Below, in pieces: positions 35,143 to 44,821 of a stretch of DNA of 64,000 bases (position 1 is its first letter; each line of letters begins with the position of its first letter). A program made the translations under genes and the position numbers. Source of the DNA: Massilia sp. Root335 (lineage in GTDB: Bacteria; Pseudomonadota; Gammaproteobacteria; Burkholderiales; Burkholderiaceae_D); assembly GCF_001425685.1 (NCBI RefSeq), contig NZ_LMCY01000044.1, forward strand, positions 763-64,762, given 5' to 3'. The notes beneath the pieces were generated by a model. The model made no database searches. It was not told where the DNA came from and saw only the letters and a program-made list of their open reading frames with translations.

Positions 35143-37209
35143 CTACCAGGGTTGAGTGGACGCGAGGGTCATCGCGGGATCGCTGGTGCCGTCGTAGCCG
35201 GTCTCGACGCGGCCGGCGAAGCGCCATGCGGCATCGCCGCTGCGCACGACGGCGTCGTACCACGGGCCGGGCAGCGCCACGCGTTCGACGGCGTGTGCCG
35301 CCAGCGCGATCGTGCGCGGTGCCGGGTCGGCGTACGCGAGCATCGTCAGGACCGCTTCGCGCGGGGCATCCGCGCCGTTGCGCAGTTCGAGCACGACGCG
35401 GTCGCCGTCGCGCATGGCCCGCACAAGGATGGCCGGCACGCCGGTGCCGCGCAGGCCCCGATGGAAACCGTTCGGCCCGAGGATCCACAGATCGTAGGCC
35501 CCGGCAGGCGGCACCTTGACCGGCACGGCGCTCGCAACGACGGGTGGTGCGGTCCACACGTCGGCCAACTGCTTGCCCGCCTCCACCGTGTAGCGGCGCG
35601 GGATGCGGCCGAGGCGCAGGCGGTCGTACACATGGAACACGGCGCCGGCCGTGCCCGCGTTCGCGAAGGCGAGCGCGACGCCGTCCGGGCGCGGTTCGGC
35701 CAGCGCTTCGAGGTAGTAAGGCAGCGCGCGCGACGGCCGCGTGCCCGGCTCCTGGCGCGGCGCCGCCTGCGCGGTCTCCGCCGGCACCTCGATGCCGGGC
35801 GTGGCGCGCTGGCGCATCCGCTCGGCGTCGGCCTGCGCCGTGCCGTAGACGGGCAGGCGCGGCGCCGACGCGTCGGGCGACGCGAAGTCGAAGCAGCTCG
35901 TCAGGTCGCCGCAGACGGCGCGCCGCCAGGCACTGATGTTCGGCTCCATCACGCCGAAGCGGGTTTCGAGGAAGCGCAGGATCGACGTATGGTCGAACAC
36001 CTGCGAATTCACCCAGCCGCCCTTGCTCCACGGGGACATCACGAGCATCGGCACGCGCGGACCGAGGCCGTACAGCCTGCCGTCGCGATGGCATTCGTCG
36101 GCGCAGCCGATGGTCGACAGCCCCGCGCGCGTGCCGTCCGGCGCGAACGCGGGCGGCGCCGGCGGCGGCGCGTGGTCGAAGAACGCATCGTTCTCGTCGT
36201 ACATCTGCAGGAACACGGTGCCGCTCCAGACGTCGGGGTCGGCGAGCAGCGCTTCCAGCACCTGCAAGGTATAGGCGCCGCCCTGCACGGGCGTGGACGG
36301 CCCCGGATGCTCGCTGTACAGGCGCGGCGGAATGATCCAGCTGACCTGCGGCAGGCGGCCGTTCACGACGTCGTCGCGCAGGCCATCCAGCGTGGCGTCG
36401 CGCAAGGTCGTCGATAAACCCTTGTCCGCCAGCGCACACGGACGCGCGGCGTACGCCTCGCGGAAGCTTCTGAACGTCTCCAGCATATTGCAGCCGTAGT
36501 TGTCCGCCATGTCGTTGTAGACCTTCCAGCTGACGCCCGCCGCCTCCAGGCGCTCCGCGTACGTGGTCCACGTGAAGCCCTGCTCGACGGGGCCGAAGCC
36601 TTCCATGCGGTTGTCGATGGCGGGACCGCCGTGGCGCCCGGACGGGTCGTTCGTCCCCGTCATCATGAACAGGCGGTTCGGGTTCGTGCCACCCTGCAGC
36701 GAGCAGTGATACGCGTCGCACACTGTGAAGGCATCGGCCAGCGCGAACTGCACGGGCAGCTCGGCGCGCGTGTAATAGGCCATCGCCGCATCGGTCTTGG
36801 CGCGCGGCCAGGCGTTCAGGCGGCCGTCGTCCCAGGCGGCCTGCGCGTCCGGCCACGTGTGCGGCAAGTCCAGCGCGGGCTGCGCGTTGCCGGCGCCGGC
36901 ATCGAGCCGGTACGGCATCACGATGCGGCGGCCGTTGTGCTGCTGCCAGACCGTGCGGCCGTCGCGCACCGGGATCGCCATGCGGTCGCCGAAGCCGCGC
37001 ACGCCGGCCAGCGTGCCGAAATAATGGTCGAACGAGCGGTTTTCCTGCATCAGGATGACGACGTGGCGCACGTCGGCGATGCTGCCGCCCGTCCCATCCT
37101 TGCGGCGCGCCGGCACTGCCAGCGCCTCGCGCAGCAGCGGCGGCATCGCCTCGAGGACGGCGGCGGCGGTGGCGCTCCCGAGGAAGCGGCGGCGTGAAAG
37201 ACTGGTCAT
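35143..37209 (-). CDS. Phospholipase C, phosphocholine-specific type (Tat-exported phosphoesterase family)
   Basis: 688 aa. Twin-arginine signal SRRRFLGSATAAAVLEAM, then the family hallmark VVILMQENRSFDHYFGTLAGVRGFGD. Further conserved parts are CDAYHCSLQGGTNPNRLFMMTGTNDP, PQVSWIIPP, QMYDENDAFFDHAPPPAPP and the two C-terminal DUF756-like beta domains. Such enzymes cleave phosphatidylcholine or sphingomyelin outside the cytoplasm. Its place inside a carbohydrate operon, overlapping the GH35 gene by ATGA, is odd. It may act on a phospho-substituted glycan or on host or plant lipids. GGGGAG precedes the ATG. Confidence 0.9.
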   Translation of the reverse strand: MTSLSRRRFLGSATAAAVLEAMPPLLREALAVPARRKDGTGGSIADVRHVVILMQENRSFDHYFGTLAGVRGFGDRMAIPVRDGRTVWQQHNGRRIVMPYRLDAGAGNAQPALDLPHTWPDAQAAWDDGRLNAWPRAKTDAAMAYYTRAELPVQFALADAFTVCDAYHCSLQGGTNPNRLFMMTGTNDPSGRHGGPAIDNRMEGFGPVEQGFTWTTYAERLEAAGVSWKVYNDMADNYGCNMLETFRSFREAYAARPCALADKGLSTTLRDATLDGLRDDVVNGRLPQVSWIIPPRLYSEHPGPSTPVQGGAYTLQVLEALLADPDVWSGTVFLQMYDENDAFFDHAPPPAPPAFAPDGTRAGLSTIGCADECHRDGRLYGLGPRVPMLVMSPWSKGGWVNSQVFDHTSILRFLETRFGVMEPNISAWRRAVCGDLTSCFDFASPDASAPRLPVYGTAQADAERMRQRATPGIEVPAETAQAAPRQEPGTRPSRALPYYLEALAEPRPDGVALAFANAGTAGAVFHVYDRLRLGRIPRRYTVEAGKQLADVWTAPPVVASAVPVKVPPAGAYDLWILGPNGFHRGLRGTGVPAILVRAMRDGDRVVLELRNGADAPREAVLTMLAYADPAPRTIALAAHAVERVALPGPWYDAVVRSGDAAWRFAGRVETGYDGTSDPAMTLASTQPW

Positions 37210-38960
37210 GCTTCTCCCCTGTCCGCATGCAGCGCCGCCGTGCGGCACGCGCTGCCATGCTGTTCGAACACGATCAATTCGTTGCGGCCTTGCCTGAGCA
37301 GCGGCGCCGGCACGTACAGGCGGCGCTGCGGACCGCGCTCCCAGTAGCGGCCGAGATTGAAGCCGTTCAGCCACGCCACGCCCTTCGTCCAGCCGGACAG
37401 GTCGAGGAAGCAATCGCCGGGCGCCGCCACGTCGAATACCGCGCGGTGAAAGCCCGGCCGATTCCTCGGTTCGCCGCCGTACGCGTCAAAACTTAACACG
37501 TCCAGATGACGCAACGATAACGGGATCATCTCCCAGTGATACAGCTTGTTGATGCCGAGCCTGACCCAGCCCAGCAGCCCTTTGCGGTCCTGCAGGTCCG
37601 GGCCGTAGTTCACGCGGCCCTGGTTTTCGACGAGCAGTTCGACGACGCAGGCGCCGCCCGGCAGCGCGACGTCGATGGCGAGGTCGCCGTCACGTTCCAG
37701 CACGCCCGCCGGCACGCCGTCGACGAAGACCTGGGCGCGGTCGTGCAAGCGCTCGGCGGACAGCCGCACGACGCCGGCCGGATGGCGCGCGCGGGTGCGG
37801 TACAGCGTGTAGCCATAGTCCTGGCCCAGCGCTTCCATCGAGCGCGGCGCGACCGCTTCGATGGTCGGGCCCAGCCGCGCCGCGTTGTCCGCCAGCGACG
37901 CATGGTCGGTGAAGCGGATGGGATCGAGCTCGATCCGCGGCACCGGCGCCGGCAAGGCCAGCGGCGGCAGGTCGACGTACTTGCCGATCACGCGCCGGAA
38001 CGCGTGGTACTTCGGCGTCGGTTCGCCGTCCTCGCTCAGCGGCGCGTCGTAGTCGTACGAATTCACCGTCGGCTGGTAGCGGCGCGTCTCCAGGTCCGTG
38101 TTCGCGCCGTTCATGAAGCCGAAGCTCGTCCCGCCGTGGAACATGTAGACGTTGACGGACGCCCCGGCCGCGAGGATCTCGTCCAGCGCGGCGGCGGCGT
38201 CCTCCGCGTCGCGCGTGTGATGCGGCTCGCCCCAGTGGTCGAACCAGCCGTTCCAGAATTCCATGCACATCAGCGGCGCGTCGGGCTGGTAGCGGCGCAG
38301 CGTGGCGAACTCGCCGTCCGCGCGCGAACCGAAGTTGGCCGTCTTCCACACGCCGTCCAGCGTGCCGTGCGTGAGCATGTGGTCCGTCGCGCCGTCGGAC
38401 GTGAACAGCATCGTCTCGACGCCCAGTTCCAGCATCAGGTCGCGCAGCCAGGCCAGGTATGCCCGGTCGCTGCCGTAGCTGCCGTACTCGTTCTCGACCT
38501 GCATCGCGATGACCGGGCCGCCGCGCTGGATCTGCAGCGGCAGCAGCCGTGGCAGCAGCGCTTCGTAGAACCGGCGCACGGCCGCGAGGTAGGGCGGATA
38601 ACAGCAGCGTACCTCCATGTCCGGGTCCGCCAGCAGCCAGGCCGGCAGGCCGCCGAATTCCCATTCGGCGCAGATGAACGGGCCCGGCCGCACGATCACG
38701 TACAGGCCCAGCGCCTGCGCCGTCGCGACGAAGCGCACGAGATCCGCCATGCCGTCGAAGTCGAATTCGCCGGGACGCGGCTCGTGCACGTTCCACGCGA
38801 CGTAGGTCTCGACCGTGTTGAGGCCCATCGCTTGCAGCTTCCTCAGCCGGTCTTCCCAGTACGCGGGCGGGATGCGGAAGTAGTGCATCGCGCCGGACAG
38901 GATCCGGAAGGGCCGCCCGTCCAGCTGGAAGCCGTTGCCCTCGATACGAAAATCACCCAT
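37206..38960 (-). CDS. Beta-galactosidase, GH35
   Basis: 584 aa. The TIM-barrel has the acid/base Glu in QVENEYGSYGSD (E158) and the nucleophile in MCMEFWNGWFDHWGE (E234). ETYVAWNVHEPRPGEFDF and GPFICAEWEFGGLPAWL are standard. The C-terminal galactose-binding-like domains end WTKGVAWLNGFNLGRYW. There is no signal peptide, so it acts on imported oligosaccharides. It follows the TonB receptor by 10 nt and overlaps the phospholipase by 4. Confidence 0.95.
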   Translation of the reverse strand: MGDFRIEGNGFQLDGRPFRILSGAMHYFRIPPAYWEDRLRKLQAMGLNTVETYVAWNVHEPRPGEFDFDGMADLVRFVATAQALGLYVIVRPGPFICAEWEFGGLPAWLLADPDMEVRCCYPPYLAAVRRFYEALLPRLLPLQIQRGGPVIAMQVENEYGSYGSDRAYLAWLRDLMLELGVETMLFTSDGATDHMLTHGTLDGVWKTANFGSRADGEFATLRRYQPDAPLMCMEFWNGWFDHWGEPHHTRDAEDAAAALDEILAAGASVNVYMFHGGTSFGFMNGANTDLETRRYQPTVNSYDYDAPLSEDGEPTPKYHAFRRVIGKYVDLPPLALPAPVPRIELDPIRFTDHASLADNAARLGPTIEAVAPRSMEALGQDYGYTLYRTRARHPAGVVRLSAERLHDRAQVFVDGVPAGVLERDGDLAIDVALPGGACVVELLVENQGRVNYGPDLQDRKGLLGWVRLGINKLYHWEMIPLSLRHLDVLSFDAYGGEPRNRPGFHRAVFDVAAPGDCFLDLSGWTKGVAWLNGFNLGRYWERGPQRRLYVPAPLLRQGRNELIVFEQHGSACRTAALHADRGEA

Positions 38961-38970
38961 GTCCCGCCTT

Positions 38971-41835
38971 TCAATACTTGAAGCGCGCGCCGAAATAGTA
39001 CTGGCGCCCGCTGCTGTGCAAGGCCGTCGTCGCGGCGAACGGGATGTTCGCGTCCGCGGCGTTGTAGTAGCGCAGCGTCGGATTGTTCAGGTTCAGGCCC
39101 TCGAACGTGAGCGTGATCGCCTCGGTCAGCGAGTAGTTGAGCGAGGCCGCGACGGTGCCCGAAGCCGCCGCATAGTTCTGCGACAGACCATACAAGCCGG
39201 TGCGCGCGGCGCCGCGCCACGAGTACACGAGGCGCGCGCTGAACTTGTCGTTCTCGTAGAAGCCGCCGGCCGTGTACGAGTTGCGCGACGCGCCCAGCAT
39301 CGGCAGGCCGCTCGCCTCTTTCGCGTCGACGTACGTGTAGTTGGCCTGGATGCCGAAGCCGCCCCACACGGGTTGCTCGTAACCGAATTCGATGCCCTTC
39401 GAACGTCCGGTCGTCATCACCGGCGAGCTGACCACCGTGCTCACGACCTGCGGCCCGCCGAGCGACGCCGGCACGGCCGTGTTGAGCAGCTGCTGCGTCG
39501 ACGTGCCCGAACCGACCAGCGCGTCGAAGTCGATGTAGAACAGCTGCGCCGACAACAGGCTGCGCGGCTGGAAGTACCACTCGACGCCCAGGTTGTAGTT
39601 GTTCGCGAGGACGGGGCCGAGCTTGGCGTTGCCGCCCGACGCGGTGGACACCGGAATCGCCGCCGGGTTGTAGGCGAAGCCGCTGATGCTGGCGCCGAGC
39701 GCGCTGTAGTCCGGGCGCGACATCACGCGCGCCGCCGCCGTGCGCAGCACGAGATCCTTCGTCGCGTCGTACACGAGGTTCATGCTGGGCAGCGCCTTGG
39801 TGTAACTGGAATCCGTCGTCAGCGTGTAGAAGTTGCCGAAGCGTGAACCGGTCGTGAGCGTGCCGCCCGCGGGCACGAAGCCCGCGCAGGCGGTCGCCTG
39901 TGCCGCGCTGCCGTACGTGATGCCGTTGGTGGCCGTGGGCACGCCGCACGGCAGGCCCGTGTTCGTCGTCACGCTGGTTTCCGTGCGCACGAGGCGCACG
40001 CCCGCGTTACCGCGCCAGCGGTCGCTGCCGAAGCGCGCCATCACATAGCCGGACTTCACTTTTTCCTTGACGGTGAAGACGCCGGCCACCGGCTTGTTGA
40101 AGGCATCGTTGGCGTTCAGGTTGGCCTGCGACCAGGCCACCACCGCATCCGGGGAGATATAGGGCCCGGTGGCGCCCGTCGCTCCCAGGTTGCTGCCGAA
40201 GTCGGAGGGAAACTGCGCACCGCCCCAGCCGATGACGGGCAGCGACGCGGCCGACACCTGGCCGTTCTGCGCGGCGTTCTCCGGCAGGCCGGCTTTCAGC
40301 GGGCGGGTGCCGGTGCGCTTGTGATCGGAACCGCGCACGCCAACCTTGACGCTGTTGACGAAGCCGCTCTCGAAGCTGTACTCGGCGTCGAGCTGGCCGT
40401 AGTGCTCGCGGTCTTCGCTGTGCTGCAGGCTGTAGCTCTGGTCCGCGCCGGAATTGCCGGGGTTCGACGTCAGGTTCGCGGCCGCCGCGCCGTTCGGCAG
40501 CAGCACCGTCACCGGGTCGTTCGGGCCGTTGTAGACATAGCCGGTCGCGGTATTCGGCAGGAACGCATAGTTCCAGTACAGGTAAGTGTCGCCCTCGGCC
40601 TTCGTGCTGCCGCCGCGGCCCGTCACGCGCAGGGCGTCGTTGACGCGCCATTTGAAGTCGACGTTTTCATAGCCCGTGCGCGACGCGGCGCTCGGGTTGA
40701 CCTGCGATTCCAGCTGCGTGCCCGTGGCCGCGCCGGTGTTGTCGAACTGCGCGGACGTCACGGCGCCGTTCGCGACGGTCACATTGGTCGGCACCACGCC
40801 GCCGGCGATCGAGTTCGTGGGACGCATGACGAAGCGGTTGTTGGCATAGCTGGCGTCCAGCTTGGAGCGGAAGATGTCGGCGTTGATCGTGAAGTCGTCC
40901 GTCACCTTGAACTCCGCGCCGAGCAGGCCGCCGGTGCGCTTGCGCTGCTGCTGGAACAGGCTCTCGATCACTTCCGAGACGAACGGCGTGCCCGCGAGCG
41001 CGCCGCCGTTGGCCCTGCCCGCATTCGTCGCGGCGCCGATGCGGCCCCACGTGATCTGCTGGCTGTCGCGCCGCACGTTGCGCTTCTGGTCGAACACCTG
41101 CAGCATGACCCCGGCCGTGCGGTTCGCGTTGGTCCAGTTGAGGAAGGCCGCCAGCTGCGGGTTCGTCTTGCCGGCCAGGTCGGAGTACACGCCCTGCACG
41201 CTCGCTTCCGCGCTGAAGGGTTTCTTGCCGTCGAGCGGACGGCGCGTGATGATGTCGACGGCACCCGCGACGCCGCCCTCGACCTGGTCCGCTTCCGCGC
41301 TCTTGTGCACGATGACCTGGCTGACGATCTCGGACGGCAGCAGCAGGAAGCTGACGCTGCGCGCCGCGCCCGAACCGCTGGAGCCGGCGCCGCCGGCCAG
41401 CTGGTCGCTCGCGTCCCAGTCGGCCGTCGCGACCGAGTGGCCGTTGATTGTCGTGAGCGACAGGCTGGGGCTCGTGCCGCGCATGCTCACGCGGTCGTTC
41501 TCGTCGTAGCCGCCCTGCCCGCCGCTGCCGGCCAGCGTGTTCACGCCGGGGAGCTTCTGCAGCGCGTCGGCCACGTTCTTGTCGGGCATCTTGCCCACGT
41601 CTTCCGCCGTCACGACTTCGCTCATCGTGTCGTTGTTGCGCTTCTTTTCCAGCGACTTCTGCTTCGACGCGCGGATGCCCGTCACTTCGACCTGCTGGAC
41701 CGCCGGGCCGTCATGCGCCGTCTGCGCGGTCTGCGCCGAGGCGCTGGCCGTCGCGCCGAGGATGGCGCAGGCGACGGCGATCGCCATCGGGTTCAACGGG
41801 TGGTGCACATCGTAAGTCTTGTTATTCGCTGCCAT
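38971..41835 (-). CDS. TonB-dependent receptor (carbohydrate type)
   Basis: About 954 aa from MAANNK. Signal peptide ending near ASASAQ, TonB-box-like VQQVEVTGIRASKQKSLEKKRNND, plug domain (MPDKNVADALQKLPGVN, RVSMRGTSPSLSLTTINGHSV), then a beta-barrel that ends FGARFKY with the terminal aromatic residue needed for outer-membrane insertion. The extended VTGIRAS...KxxLxxKRxxxxxxEVVxAEDIGK form is typical of glycan receptors of Xanthomonas and relatives. Presumed to import oligomers released by the PL8 lyase. AGGAG precedes the chosen ATG by 8 nt. Confidence 0.94.
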   Translation of the reverse strand: MAANNKTYDVHHPLNPMAIAVACAILGATASASAQTAQTAHDGPAVQQVEVTGIRASKQKSLEKKRNNDTMSEVVTAEDVGKMPDKNVADALQKLPGVNTLAGSGGQGGYDENDRVSMRGTSPSLSLTTINGHSVATADWDASDQLAGGAGSSGSGAARSVSFLLLPSEIVSQVIVHKSAEADQVEGGVAGAVDIITRRPLDGKKPFSAEASVQGVYSDLAGKTNPQLAAFLNWTNANRTAGVMLQVFDQKRNVRRDSQQITWGRIGAATNAGRANGGALAGTPFVSEVIESLFQQQRKRTGGLLGAEFKVTDDFTINADIFRSKLDASYANNRFVMRPTNSIAGGVVPTNVTVANGAVTSAQFDNTGAATGTQLESQVNPSAASRTGYENVDFKWRVNDALRVTGRGGSTKAEGDTYLYWNYAFLPNTATGYVYNGPNDPVTVLLPNGAAAANLTSNPGNSGADQSYSLQHSEDREHYGQLDAEYSFESGFVNSVKVGVRGSDHKRTGTRPLKAGLPENAAQNGQVSAASLPVIGWGGAQFPSDFGSNLGATGATGPYISPDAVVAWSQANLNANDAFNKPVAGVFTVKEKVKSGYVMARFGSDRWRGNAGVRLVRTETSVTTNTGLPCGVPTATNGITYGSAAQATACAGFVPAGGTLTTGSRFGNFYTLTTDSSYTKALPSMNLVYDATKDLVLRTAAARVMSRPDYSALGASISGFAYNPAAIPVSTASGGNAKLGPVLANNYNLGVEWYFQPRSLLSAQLFYIDFDALVGSGTSTQQLLNTAVPASLGGPQVVSTVVSSPVMTTGRSKGIEFGYEQPVWGGFGIQANYTYVDAKEASGLPMLGASRNSYTAGGFYENDKFSARLVYSWRGAARTGLYGLSQNYAAASGTVAASLNYSLTEAITLTFEGLNLNNPTLRYYNAADANIPFAATTALHSSGRQYYFGARFKY

Positions 41836-41940
41836 CTCCATCTCCTGTCTTGGATTCCACGATATCACTGCTGTCCCGGGCGCGGTATATCGCGCCCGCC
41901 CTTGCCGCCATGCGGCGCTTCTTATGTCACCTTGTATGTC

Positions 41941-43122
41941 CTACCAGTAGCCGTTCGCGCCGTGCAGCACGCGCGCCAGCGCCTCCAGATAGAAGTAGTC
42001 GCCCCACAAACTCGGTTCGTCGACGCCCTGCCCGTGCGGCTTGCTGTACACGCCGTGCAGCAGCAGCGCATTGCTGGCCGGCGCCCGCGCCGCACAATGC
42101 GTGACGAGGCCGCGCAGCATGTGCAGCGCCGCGGCGCGATAACGCTCGGCACTCGCCTCGTCTCCGGTCAGGTGATCCGCCAGTTCGAGCAGGCCGCATG
42201 CGGCGATCGCGCTGGCGGAGCTGTCCCACGGTTCGCCGCTGCCCGGGCCGAACGCGAGATCCCAGTACGCGATGCCGTTCGGCGGCACGTGCGCGATGAA
42301 GTAATCGGCCTGGCGCATCGCGACCGCCAGCAGGCCGAGATCAGGCGCGTGCCGGTGATTCAGCGCGAAGCCGTACATGCCCCAGGCCTGCCCGCGCGCC
42401 CAGCACGAATCGTCGGCCAGGCCCTGCGCCGTGCTGCCGTACAGCGGCGCGCCCGTCTCCGGATCGAAGTGGTACGTATGAAAGCTCGAATCGTCGGCGC
42501 GCACGAGGAAGTCGCGCGAGCGCTCCAGGTGGCTCAGCGCGGCGTCGCGGTAGCGCGCGTCGCCGCCGGCGCTGCCGGCCCAGTGCAGCAGCGGGAGATT
42601 CATCAGGCAGTCGATGATCATGCGGCCGCGCTGGGCCGGATCATCGAGGTCGCCCCAGGCCTGGATGATCCCGGCGCGCGGCAGGTAGCGCCGCATCAGG
42701 TAGTCGGCGGCGCCCAGCGCGACCGTGCGCGCGTGCGCGTCGCCGCGGATGCGCCACGCCGCCACGCACGACGGCATGTACAGGAAGCCCAGGTCGTGGT
42801 GATCGATCTGGATGCGCCGTTCCAGGCGCGCCTCGAAACTCGCCAGGTGCGCATGCGCGGCGGCGCGGAAGGCCGACTGGCCCGACAGCTCGTGGGCGAG
42901 CCACAGCATGCCGGTCCAGAAACCCGTGGTCCAGCCGGAGTTGGCGCCGTCCGGATAGTCGAGCCAGCGGCGCGGCCGGTAGCGGTCTTGCGGCGCCGTA
43001 TCGTCGGGGAAGCGCGCGCCGAATTCGGCCAACGTGCCCTCCAGTTGGGCCAGGGCCTGGTCCAGGGCGCCGCGGAACAGGTCCCGGTCGGCGGCGTTGA
43101 GTGGAAGTGTCGTCATGTTCAT
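41941..43122 (-). CDS. Glycoside hydrolase family 88 (unsaturated glucuronyl/rhamnogalacturonyl hydrolase)
   Basis: About 393 aa, no signal peptide, alpha/alpha-barrel. Conserved parts: GWTTGFWTGMLWLAHELSG, HDLGFLYMPSC (catalytic Asp), DDSCWARGQAWGMYGFALNH and PWDSSASAIAACGLLEL. GH88 enzymes hydrate and release 4,5-unsaturated uronates left by polysaccharide lyases. With PL8 in the same regulon, it is the natural second step. The start is uncertain (43122 or 43116; a GTG at 43149 is less likely). A LacI-type operator lies 34 nt upstream, suggesting its own promoter in addition to read-through. Confidence 0.93.
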   Translation of the reverse strand: MNMTTLPLNAADRDLFRGALDQALAQLEGTLAEFGARFPDDTAPQDRYRPRRWLDYPDGANSGWTTGFWTGMLWLAHELSGQSAFRAAAHAHLASFEARLERRIQIDHHDLGFLYMPSCVAAWRIRGDAHARTVALGAADYLMRRYLPRAGIIQAWGDLDDPAQRGRMIIDCLMNLPLLHWAGSAGGDARYRDAALSHLERSRDFLVRADDSSFHTYHFDPETGAPLYGSTAQGLADDSCWARGQAWGMYGFALNHRHAPDLGLLAVAMRQADYFIAHVPPNGIAYWDLAFGPGSGEPWDSSASAIAACGLLELADHLTGDEASAERYRAAALHMLRGLVTHCAARAPASNALLLHGVYSKPHGQGVDEPSLWGDYFYLEALARVLHGANGYW

Positions 43123-43155
43123 TGGACTGGTATGAAATGGAATCGGCACGCGAAA

Positions 43156-43169
43156 CCGTTAACGTTAAC
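43156..43169. promoter_or_regulatory. LacI-type operator, site 2 (upstream of GH88)
   Basis: CCGTTAACGTTAAC, core TAACGTTA at 43160-43167. It lies in the 82-nt gap between the binding-protein stop and the GH88 start; the longest perfect palindrome of the four sites (GTTAACGTTAAC). Confidence 0.72.
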
Positions 43170-43204
43170 AGATCGGGCCGCGAATTCAGCGGCAGGCGCT
43201 TGCG

Positions 43205-44821
43205 TCATGGTTGCTCCCGCGTCGGCTGGATCGCCTTGCTGTCATAGCGGTCGAGCGCGCGCTGCATCGCGGCGACGACGAACGGCAGGCCGGCCTGGTC
43301 GAGCTTGCGCCGATACGCATCGAAGTGCTCCAGCGGCTCGCGGCCCGTGATGAAGCGCGTCGTCATCTCCGCCACATAGATCTTCATGTCGCTCATGATC
43401 GCGTTGAACTTGCGCGCATCGAGGCTCGCCACTTCGAGCGGCGGCAGCAGCAGCTCGGTCGACGCATCGGACCACGTGCGCACGGCCTCCAGTTGCTCTG
43501 GCATCGAATAGAACTGGCGCAGGTAGCGCACGTCCTGCACGAGCGGACCTTGCTGCGGGCGGGCGTGGGCGAAGATCGCCTCGGCCACGGACAGCTTCGG
43601 GTTCTTCATGACGATATCCGTGTAGCGCGGCTCGCCGTTCACCATCGTGTAGCTGACGCCCTCGCGGCCGAAGCTCAACGTGAGGCCGCCGGCCGCCGAA
43701 TAGCCGTAGTCGAGGAATTTCACGGTCTCCACGACGTGATGGTTGTTCGGCGTGATGGCGGCGCCGACGCCCATGTACTCCTCGCCCGCTTCCGGCCACG
43801 TGACGTAGCGCTTGCCCGCGGGGCCCTGCGGATACGGCGTCGCCACCAGTTTGAAGCCGGGGAAGCGCGCGCGGTTCATGGCCGTGAAGCGCGCCAGGCC
43901 GCTGCCGTTGTAGCCCGCGTACGCGCCGACGAGGCCATTCGTCATCTTGGCGTCGAACTGGCGCTCCGTCTGCGCCAGGTAGTCCGGGTCGAGCAGGCCT
44001 TCGCGATACCACTGGCGCATCGTTGCGAGGAAGTCGCGGTAGGCCGGCTGCGCGGGGCTGTAGCAGACCTTGGTGCCGCAGCGGTAGAACTCGGGCGCGA
44101 GGCCGAAGCCGCCGAGGAACACCCACAGCGGCGGCGGCAGGCCGGGCACGGTCTTCTCGCCCGGGATCGTCAGCGCGGAAAACGGAATCTCGTCGGCGAT
44201 CCCGTTGCCGTTCGGGTCGCGCGTCCTGAATGCCTTCAGCACGCGATACCAGTCGGCCATCGTGGACGGCTGCCGCAGGCCCAGTTTATCGAGCCAGTCC
44301 TGGCGCACCTGCGGACCCCACACGCTGCGCACCTGCGGGTCGATGCGCAGCATGGGAAAGGCGTAGATCGTGCCGTCGTCCGTGCTGATCTGGCGGTAGA
44401 CCTCGGGGTGCTTGTCGAGCAGCGCCTGCAGGTTCGGCGCGTAGCGGCGGATCAGGTCATTGAGCGGGATGACGACGCCATCCTTCAAGGCCTTGCTCGA
44501 TCCGCCCGGATAGCCGAACCAGTCGGCCTCGATGACGTCCGGGTAGTTGCCCGACACGAGCAGCAGGTTGAAGCGCTCGCGTTCCGCGCCCAGCGGCGGA
44601 TGCTGGAAATCGACCGTGATGCCGGTGCGCTCCGCCAGCACGTGGTAGGCGCTCTGTTCGCCGTACGACTTCAGCGAGACGGCCGCCTTGCCATTGAAGT
44701 TGGCGAACCACGTCAGGTGCAGCGACTGCTTCACGATCGGTAGCAGGATCGGCTCCGGCGCGGACCGCGCGCAATCCGTTAACGTTACCAGCATCAGCGC
44801 AAGAAGACAGGCTTTTTTCAT
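43205..44821 (-). CDS. ABC transporter extracellular solute-binding protein (LplA/YtcQ-like)
   Basis: 538 aa, long for a sugar-binding protein and typical of the LplA group. N-terminal signal MKKACLLALMLVTLTDC with a weak lipobox (Cys17). Mature region: YHVLAERTGITVDFQHPP, NYPDVIEADWFGYPGG, DGTIYAFPMLRIDP, TRDPNGNGIADEIPFSA. This subgroup pairs with LplB/LplC permeases and binds oligosaccharides with uronate or rhamnose. ATG overlaps the permease stop (ATGA). Odd point: a LacI-type operator is embedded in the signal-peptide codons. Confidence 0.92.
   Translation of the reverse strand: MKKACLLALMLVTLTDCARSAPEPILLPIVKQSLHLTWFANFNGKAAVSLKSYGEQSAYHVLAERTGITVDFQHPPLGAERERFNLLLVSGNYPDVIEADWFGYPGGSSKALKDGVVIPLNDLIRRYAPNLQALLDKHPEVYRQISTDDGTIYAFPMLRIDPQVRSVWGPQVRQDWLDKLGLRQPSTMADWYRVLKAFRTRDPNGNGIADEIPFSALTIPGEKTVPGLPPPLWVFLGGFGLAPEFYRCGTKVCYSPAQPAYRDFLATMRQWYREGLLDPDYLAQTERQFDAKMTNGLVGAYAGYNGSGLARFTAMNRARFPGFKLVATPYPQGPAGKRYVTWPEAGEEYMGVGAAITPNNHHVVETVKFLDYGYSAAGGLTLSFGREGVSYTMVNGEPRYTDIVMKNPKLSVAEAIFAHARPQQGPLVQDVRYLRQFYSMPEQLEAVRTWSDASTELLLPPLEVASLDARKFNAIMSDMKIYVAEMTTRFITGREPLEHFDAYRRKLDQAGLPFVVAAMQRALDRYDSKAIQPTREQP
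44776..44790. promoter_or_regulatory. LacI-type operator, site 3 (inside the binding-protein gene)
   Basis: CCGTTAACGTTACCA, core TAACGTTA at 44780-44787. It lies 34-41 nt inside the solute-binding-protein gene, in the codons for its signal peptide (LVTLTD). The match to site 1 is 12 of 12 around the core. Confidence 0.6.
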
